DNA of 13,510 bases. It comes from JAKJGA01 sp029554345. Its GTDB lineage: Bacteria; Spirochaetota; UBA4802; JAFGJZ01. The stretch's first letter is position 1; the number at the start of each line of letters is the position of its first letter. Of this stretch, positions 8,088 to 13,510 are shown piece after piece. The notes below the pieces were generated by a model. It was not told where the DNA came from, did no database searches, and saw only the letters and a list, made by a program, of their open reading frames with translations. Where the stretch lies: NCBI GenBank assembly GCA_035395685.1, contig DAOPBR010000062.1, positions 1 through 13,510 of the forward strand, read 5' to 3'. The position numbers were made by a program, and so were the translations under genes.

Positions 8088-11000
8088 TGCGCTGACAAAA
8101 ATAAGGAAAATAATTGATATAAGAAATAAATATCTTTTATCAGTTTCAATTATTTCTATTTGTCTGCTGTCAGGCTGCGGAAACTTTTTTGATATCGGTG
8201 CCGATGATGTCGCAAACAGCTTCGACGCCGGATCCAGTGACGGGACAGACGCGCTTTCGGCCTCCACCAACTTCAGCGGAAAAGAAGGCGATGCCGCGCC
8301 GAAAATTGATCCGTTTGCCGGCGCCGTATATATTCCATTACCGGGTATCGGAAATTATGGTTCGGTTAATCTTTCATATCCGATAGCGATTCCTGCAGGA
8401 AGAGGCGGATTTGTTCCGAATGTTTCTCTTTCTTATTCATCAAGCGGAGGAGACGGAATCTGCGGAATAGGCTGGAGTCTTTCGAGCGGGCTTCCTGTAA
8501 TATCAAGAACTACATCAAACGGCGAACTCTATTACGATTCGAGAGACACTTTCGTCTATAACGGCAAACGTCTGATAAAAGTTTCGGGTTCATCAAAAAG
8601 CGAAGACGGAGTGTACCGCGCGGAAATAGAATCTGATTTCGCGCGCCTTGAACTGTCGGGTTCTGCATCCGGCGGAGTCTGGAAAGTTTATGATAAAAGC
8701 GGAACAGTCACATATCTCGGTGAATCAAAGGATGAAAGAATATACTCGCCTGATAATGAAAATAAAACCTATTCATGGAACTTTTCGCGTTCAGTAGATC
8801 TTAACGGAAACTATGTACGCGCGGCGTACGACAGAAGCAGATATAAAACAGATAATGTAATTTATCTAAAATCAATTTCGTATACCGGAAACTATAATTC
8901 GGGTCTCGAAGCATGTCAGTATGTGAAGTTTGTCTACAAAGACAGAGATGATTCGTATGTGTCGAAGGCCGCCGGGTTTCCGATGAAGATTGACCGGCTT
9001 CTTGATAATATCGTCATCGGATGGATGGACGGCGGCGATGATGAAAAACTTTGGGATTATACGCTTGAATACGTTACAGGTGAGGATTCCGAACGGCCGC
9101 TCTTGAAGACGGTGGCTTCATCAAGGAATACAACCAAGCCGGAATTCATTTATCAGGAAGCGGAGCATTCGCTTTCATGGCAGGGAGTGAGAAATCCGTT
9201 CGCGTCGGATGAAGAACTCAATCCGCTCACAAGCGAATTTTTTGAAGGAGACTTTAACGGAGACGGACTTTCCGACATGCTTGTGTTTAATTCGGAAACG
9301 GGAGACTGGAAGGCTGCCGAATGCACGCGAAACGGCGGATATGAGTTTAAGACATACGGAAATAAGTTTCAGGGTTATAAGGGAACAGAAAAGATAAAAT
9401 GGTTTAAGGGAAACGTCAGCGGAGATTATAACGGAGACGGAAGAAGCGACATTGCTTTCTATCTGCCTGAAACAAGGGAGTTCTTTGTCGCGGAACATGA
9501 CGGAAAGATTTTTCATTTTGTGAAGTACGGCGAACTTTCTGATATTATTCCGGACATATTCGCCTGCGAATGGTTTCCGGGAGACTATGATGGAAACGGT
9601 CTTTCTGACGCACTGCTTTATAATGAGCCGGACGGAAGCTGGATTCTCATGAAAAACGAGGGCGGAAAATTTTCGTTCGTTAAATGCTCAGTGAGTTTCA
9701 AGAATCTTTTCAGAAATGACTATGAAGCTGATCTGTCTCTTAACAGTGAATTGACATCAGACAGAACAAAATTCGGTTCCGACAGGGGAAAGGTTCATTT
9801 CTTAAGCGGTGATTATAATGCCGACGGAAGGACTGATATCGCACTATATGATTCGAGAAACGGAAGATGGTATGTCGGAGAAAATTATCGTGATGAAGTT
9901 AACGGCTTCAGACTAAGCTGGAAACTCTATAAGGAGTTCACTCCGGCAGAAAGCGTTCTATTCGGATTTGACAGGTTCTCGGGAGATTTTAACGGCGACG
10001 GTTATTCCGACTTTATGCTCTTTGACCGGGAAAAAGGTGAATGGATAATCGGCGAAACCGGAAATGAAACCATAAACTTCAAAACATTTTCAAAGACTCC
10101 TGAATTCAAAGACATTACCAGATGGTTTCAGGGAGACTTTAACGGCGACGGAAGAACCGACATAGGTTTTTATTCGAAGACAGATAACTGCGTTTGGGTC
10201 GGAGAAGCAAGGCGCGGCGGATTTAATTTCAGAATTTACAGCGATGTTTCTTACGGCGGCCCTGACGCACAGAACGTATTCGCGAACGTGCCGCTTCCGC
10301 AAAATGAAATAAAACCGGAAAAGGGATACGGCGCGACCGGCAGCAGTGTTGTAAAATATGAATTTGACGCTAATTATGAATACGGCGGCGGAGAGAAAGT
10401 CTTTGCCGGAAATTTTGAAGGAAGCGGAATTCAGCTTTTAGTTTTTAAAAATTCGCAGAAGAAATTATTTATAAAAAGAAACGGAATTCTTTCTCCGCTC
10501 GGTTTCGGTACGGATTTAACGGGCAAGGACGTTTCGTTTCCTCTCGGTGAGCGCGCGGTCCAAAACGGATCAAATGATTCAGTTTTGATTATGAGAAAGA
10601 ACCAGTACGTGTATGAGTATGAAGCGTTTTCTCCGGGGATGACGGAAAAGATCGCGTCTATTAACGCGCGCGATTATTCCTTTGATCCGAAGAAGTCATT
10701 GTATTCGTTTTTGTGCGACGGCGGCGGAATCAGCATGTTCTTTCTTGAGGATGATCCGTCGACGGGTGTTCCTCTCGTTTATCAGTTTAAAAACGGATCG
10801 GTTAAAGCATTTTCCATCGAAGGAATCGACGCGTCATTATTTTATAATTTAAAAAACTCAGGCGCGATGAGCGTGCTTCTTAACGGCGAAATCGTCATCA
10901 TTGACAAAAGTACAAATCCTGACTCGGTATATCTCGGTCGAATATCGGGCAATGATATAGTCTTTAAAAAAATATCAAACATGGCGGGTCTAGTCACCGG

Positions 11001-13510
11001 AGAGAATTTCCGTACGGAGATTATTCCGGGCGACGGATATTTTATTGCTCCCTCAAGCTCAAACGGAAACGTGCGTTTTACCAGAGCTGATTTTGATTAT
11101 TCTTCCGGCACTGGTAATATTTATTCTTTCAGTCCGAACGGATGTTCGTATTCGGGAATACATTCGGAAGGTGTACCTTTTGTGCAGACCGACGAAGGAA
11201 TCAGATGCATCGTGACCGGCAGAAACACGTTCAGCGTCAAAAAGCTAACGGATGCCTTCATAACCGAAGTTAATATTGATAGAGAAGATCTTAACCGTGA
11301 ACTGTATAAATACAGCTGGATTCAGGGGGATTATAACGGCGATGGAAAAACCGATCTCGGTATATTCAGCCTGAAAGAAAGTAACTGGTATTTCGCGAAG
11401 ACAAACGGAATCGTGCCTGACATGCTTGAGTCGGTCAAAAACGGCATTGGAGGAAAGTATTATTTTACTTACGCGAATTCGAGCAGTTTTGACAACAAGT
11501 GCGACGACGGACTTTATCATCTTCCGATGAATTACAAAGTCTGCGTGCGCGCTGACGCCGAGGACGGATTCGGTCATAGAGTAGCGACGAAGTACGAATA
11601 CAAAAAGGGTTACGCGTTTTCGGCGTTTATTAACGGAAAGAAGGAAACGGATTACTTCGGTTTTACGGAGTTTACCGTAACTGACGCGCTGGGTTCGAGA
11701 ACAACTAATAAATATAATTCCATTCCTTATGATGATTTCAGAAAGAACCGCGCGCTTGCGGGAGCGATCAAGGAAAGCCGCTTCGCCGGATTTGACGGAA
11801 AGGAATATTCAAGAAGCGTTTATAATTATACACTGCATGAAATAAAAGCCGGCGGAACAAGCTACCTGATAGAGCCGACGAAGGTTCAGAAATATATGTA
11901 CGGTTCGCTTTATGAAACGGCTGAATCGAACATCGAGCTTGCAGCGGGCGAATACAATATGAAAAGCCGGACTGAAAGCGTAACGGATCATTACGCAGAC
12001 GGTGTTCATTCCGAGAACACTGTTAGAAAGTATCAGGAATTTTCGAACAATGAAACTACGAACGAGATGCGCCTCTCGAAAGAGAAAAGCTATTACAAGA
12101 GCGAAGCTGAAACAACAAGTTCGTATTACTATGACTCAAAAGGAAATCTTACGTATACGGTGACAAGCTATACCGGAAGCGGATCGAGCAAACCCGCCGA
12201 TGTTAAAATACGTTTTGAATATGACGTTTACGGAAACAAAACCAGGCAGATAAATGAAAGCGGAAGCCCGACCCGCGTGACTGAGTGGGAATATGATAAA
12301 ATATTGAGCCAGTATGTAGTTTGCGAGAAGACGTACGGCAAAAAGGTATTATCTACAAAATATAAAATAAATTACGGCATAGCGTTCGGCGCGATAGAAG
12401 AGAAGACCGACCCTAACGGAAATTCCGTTTACATGACTTTTGACGATTACGGCAGAATCGACAGGCAGTATATCGACACCGACGATGGTAAAGAACTTCT
12501 TTCTGATTATGATTATGACGCGGATAATTTTCCGTTAAGGGGAACTGCGCGTCAGTATGACGGAGAAGGAAACGAGAAGCTGATAACGGTGTATGTTGAC
12601 GGAGTCGGCAGAACCATTCAGACCGTGACGGGCGGAGACGGGAAGTTCATCAAAAGCGGAAGCGTGAGCTTTGACAATCTGGGCCGCGTTACAAGAAGAG
12701 GACAGAATCTTTGGGCTTCATCCGGAGACGCGAAGAGCTACAGCGAAAGCGGAGAGATAAATCCCGAAGTTACCGACTATGACGCGGCAGGCCGCGTCAA
12801 GAAAACGAGATATCCTTCTGCTGAAGATGACGGAAGAGTCACGTTTACGGAATTCAGTTACGAGAACGCGTGGAAGACAATAGCCAAAAGTTCAACCGGA
12901 AAGAAAAAGACTACTGTGACCAATTCGCGCGGACTTGTTTTATATGTGGAAGAAAGCGGTACGGGAAGCAATGGCGAGAGCGTAGACGCGAAAATCGGAT
13001 TCGCTTATGATGCATGCGGAAGAAGAATCAAGAAAGCGGACTTAAACAGCGGAACGATGAGCGTTGAAGTTAATTCGTCATTATTCAGTCCGGGGAGAAA
13101 AGACGAGAGCGGCAATAACATAGCGCAGTGGAAGTATGACGGATTCGGAAGAGTGACGGAATCGAGCGATCCGGACATGGGATATACGAAACTTGAGTAT
13201 AATGAATTCGGTGAAGTTGAAAAAAAGACAGACGCGGAAAGAAGAACAACTGTTTTTGTATACGATACTCTCGGACGAGTGACCAAAAAGACAACTGCCG
13301 ACGGATCAGTAAAGTATGAATACGATGACGGGATTAACGGTCTCGGCAAGCTGACTTCGATGAGCGAAACAAGCCAGACGAAAAATATAGAATATGACGC
13401 CGTCGGGCGCGTGAAGAAAGAAACCCGGCGCATGGCTAGCGAAAAGTTCGAAACGGAATACGAATACGATCTTCTCGGAAGAACGAAAAAAATAAAATAT
13501 CCGAATGATC
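8077..13510 (+). CDS. TcB-like toxin-complex lipoprotein: SpvB, FG-GAP propeller, TcdB-middle, RHS repeats (3' end outside window)
   Basis: The frame stays open for 1811 codons to the window edge. ATG codons stand at 8074 and 8077; AGGG at 8067-8070 gives better spacing to 8077. Residues 1-34 are a lipoprotein signal (lipobox LSGC, Cys34), followed by an Asp/Ser/Ala-rich linker. From about residue 74 the SpvB domain appears (FAGAVYIPLPGIGNYG, VNLSYPI, NVSLSYSS, GIGWSLS). FG-GAP/VCBS calcium motifs (GDFNGDGxSD type) start at residue 391 and recur to 695, with another at 1084. About 1125-1230 matches the TcdB middle region (YYFTYANSS, LPMNYKV, DGFGHRVATKYEYKKGY, YFGFTEFTVTDALG). From about 1346 RHS/YD repeats run to the edge (YDGFGRV, YDTLGRV, YDAVGRV, YDLLGR). 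In Tc toxins these parts form the BC cocoon that encloses a C-terminal cargo toxin; that end is not in this window. The lipid anchor is unusual compared with classical insect Tc proteins. Confidence 0.88.
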   Translation, partial: MFSNALTKIRKIIDIRNKYLLSVSIISICLLSGCGNFFDIGADDVANSFDAGSSDGTDALSASTNFSGKEGDAAPKIDPFAGAVYIPLPGIGNYGSVNLSYPIAIPAGRGGFVPNVSLSYSSSGGDGICGIGWSLSSGLPVISRTTSNGELYYDSRDTFVYNGKRLIKVSGSSKSEDGVYRAEIESDFARLELSGSASGGVWKVYDKSGTVTYLGESKDERIYSPDNENKTYSWNFSRSVDLNGNYVRAAYDRSRYKTDNVIYLKSISYTGNYNSGLEACQYVKFVYKDRDDSYVSKAAGFPMKIDRLLDNIVIGWMDGGDDEKLWDYTLEYVTGEDSERPLLKTVASSRNTTKPEFIYQEAEHSLSWQGVRNPFASDEELNPLTSEFFEGDFNGDGLSDMLVFNSETGDWKAAECTRNGGYEFKTYGNKFQGYKGTEKIKWFKGNVSGDYNGDGRSDIAFYLPETREFFVAEHDGKIFHFVKYGELSDIIPDIFACEWFPGDYDGNGLSDALLYNEPDGSWILMKNEGGKFSFVKCSVSFKNLFRNDYEADLSLNSELTSDRTKFGSDRGKVHFLSGDYNADGRTDIALYDSRNGRWYVGENYRDEVNGFRLSWKLYKEFTPAESVLFGFDRFSGDFNGDGYSDFMLFDREKGEWIIGETGNETINFKTFSKTPEFKDITRWFQGDFNGDGRTDIGFYSKTDNCVWVGEARRGGFNFRIYSDVSYGGPDAQNVFANVPLPQNEIKPEKGYGATGSSVVKYEFDANYEYGGGEKVFAGNFEGSGIQLLVFKNSQKKLFIKRNGILSPLGFGTDLTGKDVSFPLGERAVQNGSNDSVLIMRKNQYVYEYEAFSPGMTEKIASINARDYSFDPKKSLYSFLCDGGGISMFFLEDDPSTGVPLVYQFKNGSVKAFSIEGIDASLFYNLKNSGAMSVLLNGEIVIIDKSTNPDSVYLGRISGNDIVFKKISNMAGLVTGENFRTEIIPGDGYFIAPSSSNGNVRFTRADFDYSSGTGNIYSFSPNGCSYSGIHSEGVPFVQTDEGIRCIVTGRNTFSVKKLTDAFITEVNIDREDLNRELYKYSWIQGDYNGDGKTDLGIFSLKESNWYFAKTNGIVPDMLESVKNGIGGKYYFTYANSSSFDNKCDDGLYHLPMNYKVCVRADAEDGFGHRVATKYEYKKGYAFSAFINGKKETDYFGFTEFTVTDALGSRTTNKYNSIPYDDFRKNRALAGAIKESRFAGFDGKEYSRSVYNYTLHEIKAGGTSYLIEPTKVQKYMYGSLYETAESNIELAAGEYNMKSRTESVTDHYADGVHSENTVRKYQEFSNNETTNEMRLSKEKSYYKSEAETTSSYYYDSKGNLTYTVTSYTGSGSSKPADVKIRFEYDVYGNKTRQINESGSPTRVTEWEYDKILSQYVVCEKTYGKKVLSTKYKINYGIAFGAIEEKTDPNGNSVYMTFDDYGRIDRQYIDTDDGKELLSDYDYDADNFPLRGTARQYDGEGNEKLITVYVDGVGRTIQTVTGGDGKFIKSGSVSFDNLGRVTRRGQNLWASSGDAKSYSESGEINPEVTDYDAAGRVKKTRYPSAEDDGRVTFTEFSYENAWKTIAKSSTGKKKTTVTNSRGLVLYVEESGTGSNGESVDAKIGFAYDACGRRIKKADLNSGTMSVEVNSSLFSPGRKDESGNNIAQWKYDGFGRVTESSDPDMGYTKLEYNEFGEVEKKTDAERRTTVFVYDTLGRVTKKTTADGSVKYEYDDGINGLGKLTSMSETSQTKNIEYDAVGRVKKETRRMASEKFETEYEYDLLGRTKKIKYPND
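9247..10161 (+). repeat. Six FG-GAP/VCBS propeller repeats inside the TcB-like gene
   Basis: Motifs encoding GDFNGDGLSD, GDYNGDGRSD, GDYDGNGLSD, GDYNADGRTD, GDFNGDGYSD and GDFNGDGRTD start at 9247, 9421, 9580, 9808, 9982 and 10132, a period of 50-76 residues. Each is followed by a strand and an x-G-x-W-type turn (GDWK, GSWI, GRWYVG, GEWIIG). A degenerate copy (GNFEGSGIQ) starts at 10408, and a further intact one (GDYNGDGKTD) at 11326-11355. In TcB proteins a propeller in this position docks on the TcA channel and gates it. Confidence 0.85.
11449..11766 (+). other. TcdB middle-domain signature region
   Basis: Codons 1125-1230 of the gene give the conserved order Gly-Gly-x-Tyr-x-Phe-x-Tyr-x-x-Ser, LP(M)xxxV, DGFGxRxxxxYEYxxGY, and YFGFTEFxVxDxLGxR. 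This is the pattern of the TcdB/TcaC middle/N-terminal region and separates the protein from RHS proteins that carry only YD repeats. Confidence 0.7.
12112..13510 (+). repeat. RHS/YD repeat array, continuing past the window edge
   Basis: At least eight YD-type repeats are readable: YYDSKGNL, EYDVYGNK, DNLGRV, DYDAAGRV, AYDACGRR, KYDGFGRV, VYDTLGRV and EYDAVGRV, then EYDLLGR at the very end. Spacing is irregular (about 20-60 residues), as in RHS cocoon walls. The conserved RHS core (usually DPxGR...) and the self-cleavage site before the cargo have not been reached. Confidence 0.85.

Noticed and set aside
11245..13433. Minus-strand ORFs opposite the TcB-like gene (11245-11577, 13005-13433 and others)
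   Set aside because: They are antisense shadows of a continuous, domain-rich + strand frame and have no recognisable features of their own.

Overview
The window looks like part of a draft scaffold from a diderm (Gram-negative-type) bacterium. It carries three predicted lipoproteins and one probable outer-membrane beta-barrel protein. Coding DNA is about 40-43% G+C and the intergenic DNA is much more A+T-rich. The loose lipoboxes, the beta-propeller lipoprotein and the TolB-like N-terminus of the outer-membrane protein suggest a spirochaete (Leptospira- or Treponema-like). No marker gene fixes the taxonomy, so this is inference.

Layout. Positions 1-1036 are A+T-rich and hold no convincing gene. 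They contain a cluster of inverted repeats (1-225), a strong terminator-like hairpin (644-670) and the ribosome-binding site of the first gene. Four genes follow, all on the + strand: (1) a very large lipoprotein at 1037-5559, broken by a 100-N scaffold gap; (2) a secreted beta-barrel protein at 5641-6645; (3) a beta-propeller lipoprotein at 6645-8087, overlapping gene 2 by one base; (4) an open-ended giant lipoprotein from 8077 past the window edge, overlapping gene 3 by 11 bases. The overlaps make genes 2-4 one transcription unit. Gene 1 lies only 81 bp upstream and probably belongs to it.

Gene 1 reads as a lipid-anchored relative of the anthrax protective antigen (PA) / binary-toxin B components. 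It has a calcium-binding DxDxDGIPxxxE motif, a Ser/Gly-rich segment where PA has its membrane-inserting loop, and a following stretch that lines up with the PA oligomerisation region. A tail of about 1000 residues of Ig/Fn3-like modules follows. Gene 4 reads as a TcB-like toxin-complex protein: SpvB domain, FG-GAP/VCBS propeller, TcdB-middle domain and RHS/YD repeats. The C-terminal cargo end lies beyond the window.

Together the four genes suggest a cell-surface delivery system in which an RHS cocoon of the Tc type is encoded beside a PA-type pore instead of the usual giant TcA channel. No TcA-like gene is visible here. The functional link is inference from gene order and domain content.

The N-gap is probably an assembly artefact. 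The same 16 bases stand on both sides of it, and fusing the two copies restores one reading frame of 1468 codons.
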